A DNA stretch of 64,000 nucleotides from Melieria omissa (GCA_963971225.1 OZ020269.1:23142084-23206083), one strand, 5' to 3'; positions 42,701 through 57,700 are shown, counted from the stretch's first letter. Notes: a model not told the origin generated them from the letters alone. Numbers and translations are program-made.

Positions 42701-45700
42701 TCCCTTCAATTTCCGCATAAAATGAGAGGTTCCGAAGCATTGAAATTAAAAAATCGTGCACTAAATCATTTCTAACATTGAGATTAGGTTAAAATGGCTG
42801 CCTCTGTATGAGACACACTTAGACCTCTTTATGGGTTTGTTGTGATAGTACAAATACCTCATGTTTGAAATGTGTATGCAACATTACTTTTTAAACATGT
42901 GAAACAACACACATTTCAAACCGATGGAGAAAGAGGAGAGAAATTTTGACCCCACGGAACGGAGTCGGCATTCCTGGAGGACCGAGCAATGGTACAGGAA
43001 CTGTAGCGTTTCTAACTTTTCTTTATCTCATTGATGAGCAAAGACCCATTAGCGCAGTGTCCAGTGATGACTACAATGAACTGCCGAAAGGAGTTTCGAC
43101 TCATGAACCGTACACATCACATGTTCCTCAAGGAAAGAGAGGGTCATAGTGTCCGATAGATGCCGCAATCGGTTCTTCTACGCCATGAGGACTCAATAAA
43201 TTGTTCAACCTATCAATATTCAAATCAATACTCAATATTCAGTGCAGATATTGGAAGGAACATATGGTCATCCACTTTGAATATGGACAAAGCGATGTGC
43301 TGCCATCTCTCCATTGCTTTCTTTCGTGCTACGCTTGGCTCAGAACCCTTAGTAGAGAGCGTTCCGGTGACTCCGGCAACTCCCAACTACTTTCGATCTT
43401 ACTATAGTAGATTTCAGCTCTGTAAGGGCTGTCTGACTATCCGTGAAAACTGTATCATATGTGGGTATATATGTGGGTGATAAATGGGGGTAAATACTCT
43501 TCTTGAAAAATACAACAGAGTTTCGAAAGTCTAAACTATGCCCCCATTTGTGTCCCATTTTTCCATTGTGGGATATGAGATAAGTGCGTTCAGGTATGTA
43601 CAAAAATTCTTATAAAAATATTAATATTAAAACAAAAATTATTATTATTATTACTACTAGTTATTACTATCACTAGTACTACTTTTATGAAATTAATATT
43701 TATTTGACTTTCTTCCTTAAAAAAAATGTTATCCTCAACTGCCTGAACTTCACCAGCATCGCTACAACTTAACTCAAAATCTCCTTCAAAACAAGAACCC
43801 ACCGAATGAACTTGTAGCGCTTAATTAAAAAACAAATTATGCCATGTTCCGAACCAAAGTTTCCACCGCATGAATAATTAAAATTTACAATTTGTTATAT
43901 TCTTCTGTATAACAAATGCCAACATCGAACGCTGGACAACACTGTCTTGTCAACAACTTAATTACTAATTAGTCGAGAAGTGTAAACGCCCTTTGATACC
44001 TTTTTGTGGGCAAGCATGATGAATGAGTTGCATAAAATTAAAATGCCACACACCTATCTAAATAGAAGCTGCTGTTCAAAGCAGCCTGTCGGTCATGCTG
44101 CTTTCAAGTTGGCTGCTATAAAATTGATTTAATGTAAATTGATTTTGTGGGTTTTCGGTTGCATGCATAAAGATGTGACCACACTGATGCCAATATGTAA
44201 ATGTGTGTGTGTGTCTATGTTTGGATGAGTGACTTTGGGTAAGGTGAAAGCAGCTTTGTTTTAGTATGGAGCGTTATATAACACAAAGTTTGACAGCCAA
44301 AGCATGACGAATTCATTAACAAGGAACCGAATTTTAATAGTTTTTGTCAGGAAACTAAAAAAACAGTAGTTTTTGTTTCATTTCAGGTTTTGTTCTAAAG
44401 GAAAATTATGAATAAAATATAAATAAATATAATTCTTTTATTTATTAATAAAGTTGATGTGAATATTTTGAGGCAAAAGTGTAATGCAGAGTTTCAGGTT
44501 GACTGGAAAACGTATGGGGAAAATGTATGTTAGAGCTAGTGAACTTTTTGTTTATAAATACAACACATACACATTTCATGATTTATCTGACGTTTGTATG
44601 CTGGCAGCCATAAATGCTTAAATTACTAATTAAAATTCCCAATTCAACGCAGCTGTATGGTTCAACTTCCTAATACAGCGCATTAAGTTGTCTGTGCGCA
44701 CGTCTTCCACTCAGGTTTGTAGCTTAAGTCTTTTGTACATTCGTATTATTTTTATTATGTGCAAGTTCGTTGCTTCAATCTTTCATATTTCAAGTGTGAA
44801 ATATGGAAAACGCAATTTTAAATTTTAGGAATTTTTTTGTTGGAAAATTAACTTTAAATCGAGAAATATATAAAATTACTCAAATACGTTTCTGCGCACT
44901 GCAAAACAACTGCAACTGCAATTTTTTAATCAAAAACAACAGTACAGCTTTATTAATTTGTGAACTTATTTTGTTGTCCATCTTTCACCAGCGTCATCTA
45001 TCAATTTGAAAAACACAGCAATCTTTCAGCTCAGCACCAAATCATAGCTCGTCACTTTACTGCTGCACTCAACATGTGTGTGTGCTTGCGGCTAAAAGGC
45101 TCTGTCCGTGCAACCGTTGCTTGTTTGCTTTTGCCTCACTCGAAGCACAACTCTTCAGCAGTAATATGTAAATGATATTTCTAATTCATTCAGCAATACA
45201 ACAACAACGAGCAAACCTTCATACGTTGCGCTGCAGTGCATACAAATTGCAGCAGCGGCGGCCAGAGCAACACCAACATTGGTCATGCGGCGTGCCTGCA
45301 ACAAATTAAATTCCATTTACTGCATTTAAGTGAGAAACGTGGCCAACAACACAAGTGAGCGCTCCAAGGCAGCGCCAGCTATGTTGGCTTTCTTATCCGT
45401 TGCTGCTGCTGGTGCTGTCGCTTCTGCCGAGTTTTGGGTGTTAAGTGTGTGCGGTGTATACGTTGCGGATCTGCTTCAAGTGCAGCCAAGCGAGCAGAAG
45501 GTGTTGCACGCAGCAATGCTGTTTTGTTGTTGGTGGACTTGCATATTTTAGAATAGCGCAGGCGAGAGACGGCGTGACCGTGACGCTGAATATTTAAAGT
45601 AGAAAAAAATTAAGCATGCCTTGAGTGAGGACTTGAGTTAAGTGATTTCGGTTCATTTGCATGGACGAAGGTTGCTCGTTGAAAGCAAAAATAAAGCACT

Positions 45701-48700
45701 TTGGACATATTTTTTTAAGTGAAGAAAAATATTTTTTAAAGCACATGTGATTTTTTATGTAAAAATGTGGTATTTGGAAAATATTTTGTTTTAATTTGCA
45801 ACAATAAAAGGAGTTTTTAATTGTAAAAGTTTTCATAACTTCATTTTGATTTTAAATTTGTATTATCAAATGGTTGTAGTCATTTTTTGAAAATAAAATT
45901 TGAAAAAGTTGTTATACATTTTTTCCAGCATTCTGCATTAAAAATGGTCAATATGTTTTTCAATGTCGTTTTCACTGATTAAGTAACATTTTTTTATTTC
46001 ATAAATTTTAATTGTTTAGTGCGTTTGGTTATAATTGTTTGTATTGTATACTTTGTTGCATATTTTCTTTCAGAATAGTTTATACACTTTTTTAATACAA
46101 AGTCAGTTCTCTTTTTTTAAATTTTAAACTAAATTAAAAGTTAAAAAACATTTTTTTTTTAATAAAAAAAAATTTTTTTTAATTTTTATTTTTTTTTTAA
46201 TAAAAAAACTTTTTTTTTAATAGAAAGAATTAAAAATGAAATTAATTAAAAATTAAATTAATATTAAAATTAGAAATTTAATGTTTAAATCTTTTTAATT
46301 CAATTTTTTTTTTAATGTAATATTTTTATTTTGTTCAATATTTTTGTGTTTTTGAAAAATTTGTTTGTTTTTTTTATACTAATTCAGTTTTTCTTTATAA
46401 AGATTTGTTTGAACAAATTCAGTTCATTTGTAACTTTTCTAATATTTAAAAATTATACATTTCATGAAATTTTGTTAATACATACTAAGTATGATTTTAA
46501 TTTGTTTTAACATAATTTATTTTTTAATTTAAAAAACTTATGTAATGTAATTTGTTTTAACATAATTTATTTTTTAGTTTTAAAAAATCATTTAATGTAA
46601 TTTTGTTTGAATATTTTTATTTTTTTCTTAAAATTTATTACGATTTATTAATATTTTTTTGCAACAAATTAATTATTATTAGTCATTTAGTTCTGTTTTT
46701 TTAATTTTAATTATTTTTTAATTATTTTTTTTTGCAATTTTCAATGTAATTTTTTAATATTTTCATAGTTTGAAAAATAATTTGTATGATTTTATAAATA
46801 TTAACTTAATATTATTTTTTGATATCATTTAAATTGTTATTATTTTTTATTATATTTAAATAATTTTTTTTAATCCTTATAATTTTTTATTATTTTTTAT
46901 GTATTTCAAAATAATTTGTATAATTTTATAAATATTTTTTATACAAATTTATTTCTGCAATTCTCATAGTAATATTTGTTATTTATCTTCTTTTTATAGA
47001 AAATGTTTAAATGCAAGTTTGATTATAATTTTTACATTAACTTTGTAAGAATCTCCATATATTTTAAAATTTTTTTCTTTTTATATGTATTTCAGTAAAT
47101 GCTAAATAGCTGCTACTGCTTTTTATTAGCCCACTTAGCGTATGCCACAAATTTAATTTGCGTTGCTTGTAAGCGACGCGGCACTTGTCAACCTTCATTA
47201 GCGGCATTTGTGCTGCATGTCGCACAAAAACAACTATCAACAGCGTGCACCAACGAGTCACCAAGTTGCATATTCATGCGCAACAAAGACTTCAAACACA
47301 CTCACACTCGCACTCGCATCGCCATGTAAAATTGCGCATCCTTTGCTTGCGAGTACGTACAACAACATCGACGGCGAGCGTCATAGCCAACTACGAGCGA
47401 ATGACCTTAATCAAGGTCTGGTCTAATATGAAATTCTGCTAGACCCTCGCCAGCTTCCATCGCATCGCTACTTACTTGCGCCAACAAGCCAATTTACCAT
47501 CAAATTGCAGTCGAGCAGCCCCAACAGCCGGCACCCCAACAGTTGCTGTTGCTGCTGTTGCATTTGCCTTAAAGCGCGACTGACTGCCGCCGCGGCGCTG
47601 TTACGCTTTTCTTCAGCTGCATGCCACATGCACATTTGCGCTTGTACCAATTTTTATCTCAACTCGTTGCTGCAACATAATTTTGCAATGCTAACTTGGC
47701 ACGCCGCGGCAAGTACAACTATCGTCGTAGTTGTTGTTGTTGCAGGTGTTGTGGTTGTCTGAGTTGTTGTTGTTGTTACTATGGCAATTGCAATTTTTCG
47801 CTTGTTTCGTCGTTTCTTCTGCCTTGTCTTATTATCTTGCATTCTTTTCGACCCGGCTTTGTGTGTGTGTAAAGCGAAAAATTTCAGTAAATTTCTAAAT
47901 TTACACGATTTTTGCGTTGCCGTGTATTTTTGAAAGTTGCATCTTACGTTAATCCAAGCATGCAATTTTGCTGCTTTACCTACAGCCACGTTGTTCACAC
48001 GGCTTCCTGTGTCGGTGCATAAAGATGAAAAGCCCAGAAAAACTCCGGCAATGGAAAATTATGCACTTACATTTGCTGCTGCAGTCAATTGTTTGTTATG
48101 TGTGTATGTATTATAATTATTTAAGTTAGTATGTGTGTGTGTGTTGTAATTACAAAACTTTGAACAATTTACTTTTAAAAAGTTTACTTTAACATTTGCC
48201 TTAATAATTCTACTACGCCATTGCTTTTACTAATCCAGTTTGTGTCTTAAGTCTCTTGTTTTTCTTTGGCACCACACCAAAGCACTGCCTCGAAAAAAGT
48301 TCTAAACACATACAAAGTATGCCCAAAACACTTTGCTCTTTAAGTTCAACGCACATGCAATGCAACAACAACAACAATAACAAACAAGTCGTTAGTTTGG
48401 GGCCACAATTTAGACATTGCAACACGAGGACGTAAATTTGTGCCAAGTAATGTCAGCGCCAAGGCGACGGCATGTGTTGCTCTTTAAGTTATTATCGGGC
48501 CGCACCAGACAGACAGACAGACAGCACATGTGGCGCATACCAAACGATGGCGCACTCGTAACTCTACTTTGTCGGAAAACCCCGACACTGATTTACACTA
48601 ACGACTCTGAACATTGTCGTTTATTTTAGGCGCAGAATTCCAAAGCGTTTGTGCAGCCGTGAGATCTCTTATCTTCTTGCTATGCTTAGTTGAATAAGGT

Positions 48701-51700
48701 TTTAACTTCAAAGACATACGACATTCTTTGAGTAAGTAGATGAAGAAGAAGATATATATCATTAGAACGTATAGCTGGTCAGACAATTTCCAAATGGCGA
48801 CACAACTTGTTTGTGACGCCTATGCAACAAATTCATTCTTTTAATGTGATTGCATTGGTTCGGACCCATCATTTGCATCAAAATGTAAAAGAAATATGCT
48901 TTGCAGTAATAAATAAAACATCAATTATTGGTTTAACCCTTCAAAAGTCAATTTAGATCAGTGAAGTAGGATTTCAAAGAAACTTATAGAAAAGATGACC
49001 AGAACGCAATTGAATTTTACTCAATTTAGCAAACTTGGCTCACAAAAACATCACTGATGCTGCTTTTTGACTCAATAACAACAACAACAAAATTCACTGA
49101 CATCTGCAGGTTCCATTTGGACCAACTTTGCATGTTTGTAAGCCTTTTAGTGCCGGAGGCCGATATATCGGCTCTAGCTGCACTAGCGAGAAGTGCCAGA
49201 GCCGATACATCGGCCCGCGCCTTGTAGAGCTTTACTATTCGCATTGCGGGAGAACTCTATCTCAAAATAAATATGTAATACGTTATAAGTAATTCGGCAC
49301 TAAAAGGGTTAAATAACTGACATAGTAGACATTAACTTGCAATGGCTTATGCTGCCTCAATTACAACAAAAACTTGCGTTGGTTCTTTCTTTGGTGTCAA
49401 AAAACAACATCACTGTGACTACCTGTCGATTCAATTACAACAAACACAAAATCTGTAAGCTCAATCACAACAACTCACTGACTTGCAGTAGCTCAGGCTG
49501 ACTTTTTCTTGACTACATTTCAACACTCACGAATTGGTTTTGGCACAAACCACAAGTTTTTTCACCACTGACTTTTTTACATGCTGAAAATAATGTTGTT
49601 GAAATCATTGTTGTAGCTGTTGTAGGTTGACACTGCTGTTCTCAACTGAGGCAGTAATTTTCGGAGAAAAGATCAAATATTTTTTACAGTTTGTATTGGA
49701 TGAGTGCATAAGTTCGTGGCCGATTTTACTAGGTGGCGTTTCAATCGTTCGTATACTTGTTGTAATTCTTTGTAAAAGTGACGAATCACACTTTGAATTA
49801 AGCGTCAAATCATTTTGATTTCTTTAAGTTTGCTTGTTGGAAAAGCGCATTGAGAATGGATAACGAAAACCGTCATATTATGTTATACGAGTTTCGGAAG
49901 GGAAAAACTGTTGGCGACGCAACGAAAGCTATTCAAGTAGTTTATTTGGATCGTGCACCAGCGCTTCACACAGTGAAGAAATGGTTTGCTAAATTTCGAG
50001 TTGGTGATTTTAACCTTAAAGACCAACCTCGCGCTGGACGGCCTTCCGACCTTGACGACGACGTTATTCGCACTCTTGTTGAGGACAATTCACGCATTTC
50101 AACGGAAGAGGATGCCCAAGAACTGAACGTAAACAAATCAACTGCATTTTGTCATTTACAAAAGGTTGGGTACACTTTGAAGCTCAGTTGAGTGAAAAAA
50201 ATAAAGTGGACCGTGTAAAAACAGCCATTTCTTTGCTTCAACGTATCAAAAATGAGCCTTTTCTGGATCGATTTGTGACAGGTGACGAGAAATGGATTCT
50301 GTACAGCAATGTCCAACGAAAACGAACATGGAAACAGGCACACGAGAAGGCGGAACCGGTCTCCAAAGGTGGATTGCATCCGATGAAGGTGTTGCTGTGT
50401 GTTTGGTGGGATATCCGAAGAGTGATATATTTTGAGCTCTTGCCCGTTGGCGAAACGATAACCGCGAATAAGTATTGTCAGCAATTGGCCCAATTAAAGA
50501 AAGCAATTGAAGAAAAACGTCCGATTTTGGCCAATCGCAAAGGAGTCCTCTTCCACCACGACAACGCCAGACCACGTGTTGCAAAAGCGACTCTGTCCAA
50601 ACTGAAGCAGATGAACTGGGAAATCATGTCGCATCTTCCATATTCACCAGACATCGCGCCTTCTGATTACCACTTATTCCGATCATTGCAGAACAATTTG
50701 AATCGAAAAAGATTTAAAACCGTGGACGATGTCCCCTTTTTTAACGAAAAAACGCGTGATTTTTATGAATCCGGCATCCGTAAGTTGGTTGATTGTTGGG
50801 AGTGGATTGCCGAACATGATGGCGAATACATAATTGATTAATAAAGATTTTGTTTTGAAAAATTTCAAATTGTGTTTTGACTTCAAATCGGGCACGAACT
50901 TATGCACTCATCCAATAATAATTTCGCTCACTCAAAAATTAAAAAAAAAATTTCACACCGGAAAAAACTAGAGACGAAACATAGTAATACTGCGTACTCA
51001 GTTTTTCATATCTACATCCTTTGTCCTTTTAAATGGACTTTTTGAAGGGGATAAAAAATTTAAAATAATAAAAAAAGGATGTGAAAATGGTTCTTGGAAA
51101 ATTCCTTTATTTCCTTGAAAATTTATATAGAATTTTCTTAAAAAGTAACTGTGTTAAAACCCAAAATCTCCTTGATCACGTATCAAAATTTCATTATTCT
51201 CGCTTCATTGATTTTGTAAATTTGTATTATTTAAAATACTGATATAAAAAAAATATAATTTTTCTACTTCATTAGAATTACAGCTTCCGCCTTTTTTCAT
51301 AACTGTCGAACCAATAACTTCCCACCAAATATTACAGTTTCAAAAAGCACAAAGATTTACTTCAAATAGTTTCAACTCTAATTCTGATGGTCTTTCTCAT
51401 CTACTTGTTTCCAACAATTGACCCAAATCTCATCTCAATCAATTTCCTCTACCATTTCACACTTGATTTAGGTTGTCATAGGCTGCCTCGCGTTTTAATG
51501 AATACCTTTGATTCGGTTACAATTGAGTAATCAACTTGTAATTGGAGCAAAAAGGCCTAAATGAGCGCAGTGAAACATGTCAACCGCTTTTCACAGCCAG
51601 CCAGCAACCAGTCTGCCGGGCGGCCAGTCGCTCAACTCCCAGCCACAGCACCACATTGCAAACCAGCCAACACACACACGTACACACGGACACCAACACA

Positions 51701-54700
51701 TGCGCATGTTCAAACTAAAGCATTAACCAATAAGTCCATTGATTTAATAGTTTGACCAACTTTGAATTGAATGCCACTGTGAGAATGTGTCAAGTGACTA
51801 TCGGTTATTATTGCCTGTTCACGCTGTTCTGTGAAATTCTGCACTCAACAGCCAACCAGCCAGTCAGGGATCTGAACAGCAAATGGTCACAACAACAACA
51901 ACAAGCATATTATTAGCCAAGACATTTGTATGCTTAAAAAAACATATTGAAAAAACGCAGAAACTAAAATAGTTTCAATGGAAAATGTGTCAACAGAGCG
52001 TCGAGCAGCTGGAAGAGGCTGCCGCACAATAAAACCAAATGCCAAGTTACCCAACACAGCGCCAACTGTTGTTGTGTTGAAAACAAAAACCACCATTCAA
52101 AACTAAAATCAACAGCAAGAAGAGATCAAAAAAGTAGAAACGCTATGCGCTCGCGTGTGGGTTCTGCGGTACTGTTGTGAGTGTTTATATTGGATCGCTG
52201 TCAGTCATACGTAACCGAAAGCCAGAAAAACTCTACAAAGTTAAATAAAAGCCGTTTAACCGTAGTCGGTCCAACTATGCTAAATGTGTGTATGTGTGTG
52301 TGGAGACAGTGGCGAGCAGCAGAACCGGCTTTAAATTAGCGCTGCGCTGTTACAAATTGTCTTTCTAAGCGGCTTTTAAACGTATTCCGCTTCATTCTAT
52401 TCGATGCCAGATGCCATGAGCAGGTTGACTGGTGCGCTTCGGGCGCGCAAGTTTGGCTCTTTTTGTGCAGCGCGTCACCCAGCTGTACCGACACTTCCCG
52501 CAAGCAGCGTTCTGCCACATTTTGCGCGGTTTTAACGGAATTCCATTTCAGGTTTAGTTTGGCCTCTCGTGTGTGTGATTTGCACCAGGCGCCGTTTATT
52601 TTGTGTGCGAAGTGATTGGGGCAGCGGTTTTTTGCTCCAAGCTCCAAGATATTCTTAAATTTTTGTGAAATGTTGTATGGATTTTTGTTCTGCTGCGATA
52701 CATGTAGCAAGATTAGAATGTCATGTCAATACAACTTTGACGCGAATAAAATGGGGTTTTCAGGTTTTCGGGCATTCGTCTCACGAAAATGGATTATTAA
52801 GTTTTGCTGATTGTTGATGCTTTTGACTAAATTTTGCAGAATTTCAGCTTAATGTTTTGTTGTATGTCCTAAAGGCATTTCGTTGAAAGTAGAAGCGAGA
52901 GAAAGGTAATAATTTTCTAGTTGTTCTATTTCTATTTTTGCTGCTTTCTTACAATTAAGAACTCTTTAGTGTTTGATTTAGTCTGAATGTAGAATTTCTT
53001 TTGCGTTTGAATTTATTTTTTTAATATTAAATTCTCAAACCAAAACCATTTGTACACATTCTCAATATCCACTTTGAGTCCTCTGCAGTCTGAAAACTCT
53101 TACGCAAATATTTTCGCACGATTAAAGAAAGTCAAAAGCCCATTTCATATGCACAAAATAAAAACTTGACAGTGGCAGCAAATATCACCAGTAACCGGTT
53201 TGGTATAAAAAAAATTCACAAAATTCCAAAACACAAACAGCAACAACAATAACAATAACAACAGCATATAAATGAAGAAGATGCGAAAAAATTTCATTGA
53301 TATGGCCGAGTTGACGGCAAGAAAAAATAACAAAGCAAGACTCCTGACTTGAACCCAGCAAAACTTCACCGGCGCTGCTGTCCGTCAGTCACTCGGCGCT
53401 TATATGTGTCTGTATGTCTGTGTTTGTGTGTTTGTGTGTACTAAAGGTGAAAGAAACCAACGCACAAAAGCCGTTGCCGCCTGTTGCCGCCTTGCTGCAA
53501 TCGATTGATAAATTGCAAGCGGCCGCTTTGTGCCGCCCAACAGCATTAATTCGTTCGGCTGTCTGCCGGCCAGTGAATAAACAACATGAAAGCTTCATGC
53601 GAGAACGAAAAATGCATTCGTGCAGCAGGTAACGAACTTGACCATAAAAATTCCTATCAAAAACTTTATCTACTCTTTTGATTTTTTGTATTTTTTGTTT
53701 TAAATTTTTGTACTTTTTTTCGTACATCTTTCAACTTTCATTGACTTAACGCTTTTTCGCTGCCATCTGACAGAGATTTGGCGTGCATGGGCAAGTTTCA
53801 TGCATAAATACCGAAAAGGGAAAGTTATTGCGGATATGTTAAAGTTATTGCAATCAAAAACAACGCATAGCAAACAATGTTGCTACTATCTGTAGCACAC
53901 AAGTTTGTGGCTTAAATCTTTTGCTTTACTAGACAACTTTGAGTGAATTATTTTCTTAATACAGATTGCCACCTCAATACTCATAAAGCTGCCACTAAAA
54001 GTATCATTCGTTGGCTTTACATGTGTTTTCTATGTTTTTTATGTTCTCGCTTAACGCTTCACTTCACTTTCTTAGAACAACCATTAGCCATCAAAGCCAT
54101 CGCTATTAATATTCACACATTCTAAATAGAACTTCCCTGTAGGCATTCTTGTTTTCTTTTCTCAATTTCCATTTCTACACCTGTTGCCGCACTCACTCAC
54201 TCAGTGACAGCAGTCGGCAACTTTAAACACTTATCGCACCAATGACCCCATACAGCGCCGCCTGCCAGCCAGCAGTCAGCAACAACCACTGTGCCGGTCA
54301 CTTTTTTCTGTGCCATAATCTGCTTACAGCTTCTTCATCCACATCTTCATCATTTTGGTTTTATTAATTTTTGAGTTTTTTCCTCTGCTTGTTTGTGTTG
54401 CAGCCAAGTAGGTCACCCGCGCGTAGATTGCATGTGGCGACAAAAACAGCCAAAATGTGAAATTAAGAAAAATGAATGAAAATAAATGCTAAGCCGACAA
54501 GTTATCAATTTAAAAATTCTTCAAACCATTAATACAACAACAACCTGTAGGGGCCACATTATCGACTGTTGTCTGATCACTGATCTGTTGCCGTAGTCAC
54601 AACAGGTTGTTGCAGTCAATTTTTGTTTGTTAATTGTTAAGTCGTAAAATATATGTACACAAAGTTTTAACATCTTTCTACCAAAGATTCTCACATTTTT

Positions 54701-57700
54701 TTGGTTAAACAATTTTTTGAGGTTATGATAATATTTGCTTATTCGAGTGGGAGATGAAAATGGACCCAAGGCAATGTGGGAAAGCGTGGAATTTATATTT
54801 TGAGTAGTCAGTTAGGTTCTGGTGATTTCATTATTTCTGTTTGTAGTTGGTTGGGTTAAGAAAACCATGTCGTCAGTGGAAGGACCAAGTTGAGAACGCC
54901 CCTTCAGCTCTTGATGAGATCAACTGAAGAAAGAGCGCGCAAAGCAGAGGCGACTGGAGAAGGCTTTTGTTGTCATGGCCAGTTAAGTAAGTGAGTGAAT
55001 TTGTAGTTGATTCTATCTTCAAATATTCTTAGGCTATGAAGATTATATTCTCACTTTCATGGTTTTTGTTATCACTGCTTTACTAAAGTTCAGTTTTAGT
55101 TTCCTCTTATTTTTATTTAATTTCACCTAACTTTTATTTTTCATTTTTCATCTTATTTCAAATTCTGGGCCTTATTGATTTTTCTTATTTTCCAATTTTT
55201 ATATTTTTCCTACCATTTAGTTCTATTAATCTATAAAAATACAATAAAAACCAAGCTACTCCCTTTCATTCATAGACGTTCCTTACTTTACTTTTCCCTT
55301 TACTGTTTCTTCCTCTCTTGTGTTATTCATGTGCAAGTATTTTTTTTTAATTCTTTGTTTCTTTTGCTCACCTCAACTCTGTACATGGCAATACATTTCA
55401 GCACTAAATCCTATAAACGTTTTCATTGATACTTTTTTTGGCCCACAAAACTAACCCAAATTGTTGAATGAAGCATGCAAGAATTTAAAGAAAAAGCAAA
55501 ACGTTATTAAACGTTCTTGATTTATATTTTCTACAGTCATGGAGTTTGCAGACACTTGTCCAGAGAGATTTTGCCCAATCCACATGGAATAACAACTCTG
55601 CGTTTGTTGTTTGAGTCTTTTGTTTCCACATACACATGAAGTACGTATTACAACTGCTATCTGTTGTTGTTTCTGCTGTGATCAGCAACTACTACCAACG
55701 AATGGGTTTAGTATTAAGTTCCATACAAGCATAATTATTAGAAGCTAATATCGTATTTACAGTTAGGTAGTTTGGCTTTAATAGTAACTTTTAGCTGTGC
55801 TATGCCAAGTTATTTTCACCATCTTCGTTGTGTGTTTGGCGAAGCTATGTTGGCTGCAGTATTCTCATAATTGTGGTGTGTGCATGCATAAAATTCATTT
55901 GGCTATTTGTATGTTAATTAATTTAATTAAGCAGCTGCATGCGTATGCAGCACATCTGTTGAGGTGCAGTCGGCTGGGCACAACTGCACGTATGAGTGAT
56001 TATATATTCAAATTTTCTAGCTATATAGGCCGATTTATTTTTAGACTGCTACAGAGACCTGGAGACCTGGTGAAGAAAACTGAACTGAACTGATGCAAGC
56101 AACAACTTTAAAATCAAAGCTTTTTGCTGGTTGGGCAATGAGTCGTTTGAGCCTTGGATCCAGTGAACAAAATGAATCAAACACCAGAAGAAATCAAGTG
56201 AGGTTAAACAATTCATTATCATTTTGATCAACCAGAAGTCAAAAATGAGTTCAGGAGTTCAAGGAAAACAGCTTTCAATGTCCAAATTTCTCATGCCGAT
56301 TTTTAAGCTTCAGTTTAATACTACTATATATAGTAAAACGATAGCGTTTTCAATGTAGTGACGCACACAGTATTTAATTTTGTTGGGGTCTGGACACTAC
56401 TTTTGAGCTCAGTACCATTTCCCACCTACAAAGTTTGTAACAAACACATATATTTTCGGAGTTTAAAACCCCCAAAAACCCCCATTTGCATGCGCCAGTG
56501 CTTTAATGGTAGCAACTAGTTGAAAAAAAAAGAAATTTGGTCATCGCTTTGTTTGACCAGATGGATGAAACGCAGTCAAAAAGAAAACATTTGCATAGAA
56601 ATGTTGGAGCAAATCAAAATCCTGAAACAATTTGTATAGCTGGTTTTTAATTTAGCAAATATTAGTACTTTTTGATCTCCTGGATCAAATGTATTTATGT
56701 TCCTATGACTAGTGGCGTAAATAAGATTCTATTTGAGGCGCATTCCCTACATAACTTTTGAAAATTGTTGTAACCAACTATATATATTTTAGGGGAGAGG
56801 AGTAGGAACCCAAATTCCCCCTTGCGTGCACCACTGCCTTTAACTATTTATCACATTTTTACAATACACATGCAAAACAAATCAAAAACAGCAACCAAAC
56901 TTGGCGCAAACCCAATGAAATCAATGACGCATTGTGTCGTATTTTGTAATTTTACTACGCACACACATTTTTTATTAGCTTATTATTCAAAAACTATTTT
57001 ATTTCTTTTTTTTTCATTTTCTATAGGTTACGTGAAGTGATGAACAACGCACACACACACACACACATATACATAATTTTATACGCGTGAATAATACAAA
57101 ATTGCACAATAACCCAACCCGGGCATTGCTGAAGTCATTGTGAAATTTCTTAAGCCAACTCGCTGACAATATCGTTTAATATTGCACGAATGCCATTTCA
57201 GTTGAATGGAGGGCGCCGCTGGAAAGCGAGCATCAAAAGCCGCACAAGAAAACAACAACAGAAATTGAATAAACAATAAATCAACACATTGACTTACTTT
57301 CAATGTAAAAGTAACAAAGGCAGCAAAAACTGATGGATGCTTTGCTGCATCCCAAATGTCAACTTTTAAAAACGTGAAGAAGATTTCAATGTGGTTAAAA
57401 TTGGCTCAATTGCAAATTTATTTTATTATCTGTTGACACAAAAATTTCATTTCGTTCACCAATTGCATACCAAACGCTCACACGTGAGATGCATCAAGTG
57501 AAAAGCTCGAATTTATTTTCATTACTTTTTTTTCTCATATCAGTAGACAGCTGCAAGTAGAATCGAGGTCAGGCCAGCATATTTTTGCATACGCAATTAC
57601 ACAACTCAGCAGCATACTTCGCCCCATACTAACACACACACACACTCATAGGTGCGTGCGCATACACAGCCACACAATCATTGCTATTGGCGTTCAAATT

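Larger units (their letters stand above)
30222..55626. promoter_or_regulatory. Eight copies of a dispersed ~24-bp motif (consensus GTTTGTGKCTTAAGTCTYTT)
   Basis: Plus-strand copies at 30222-30245, 31138-31165, 44713-44736, 48237-48261, 53901-53927 and 55602-55626; minus-strand copies at 31242-31266 and 36881-36904. The core is KCTTAAGTCT in most copies, with an AAGTTTGT flank on one side and TTTGTTT on the other; copies at 31138, 53901 and 55602 have a changed core (CTTGAGT, CTTAAAT, TTTGAGT). Flanking sequence is unrelated between copies, so this is not a normal transposon family. A weaker half-match stands at about 57146-57169 (-). Function unknown; regulatory protein sites are one idea. 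Confidence 0.55.

Noticed and set aside
48930..48945. TTTAACCCTTC as the left end of another TTAA MITE
   Set aside because: No matching right end except that already used by the element at 49142-49308; the similarity is too short.
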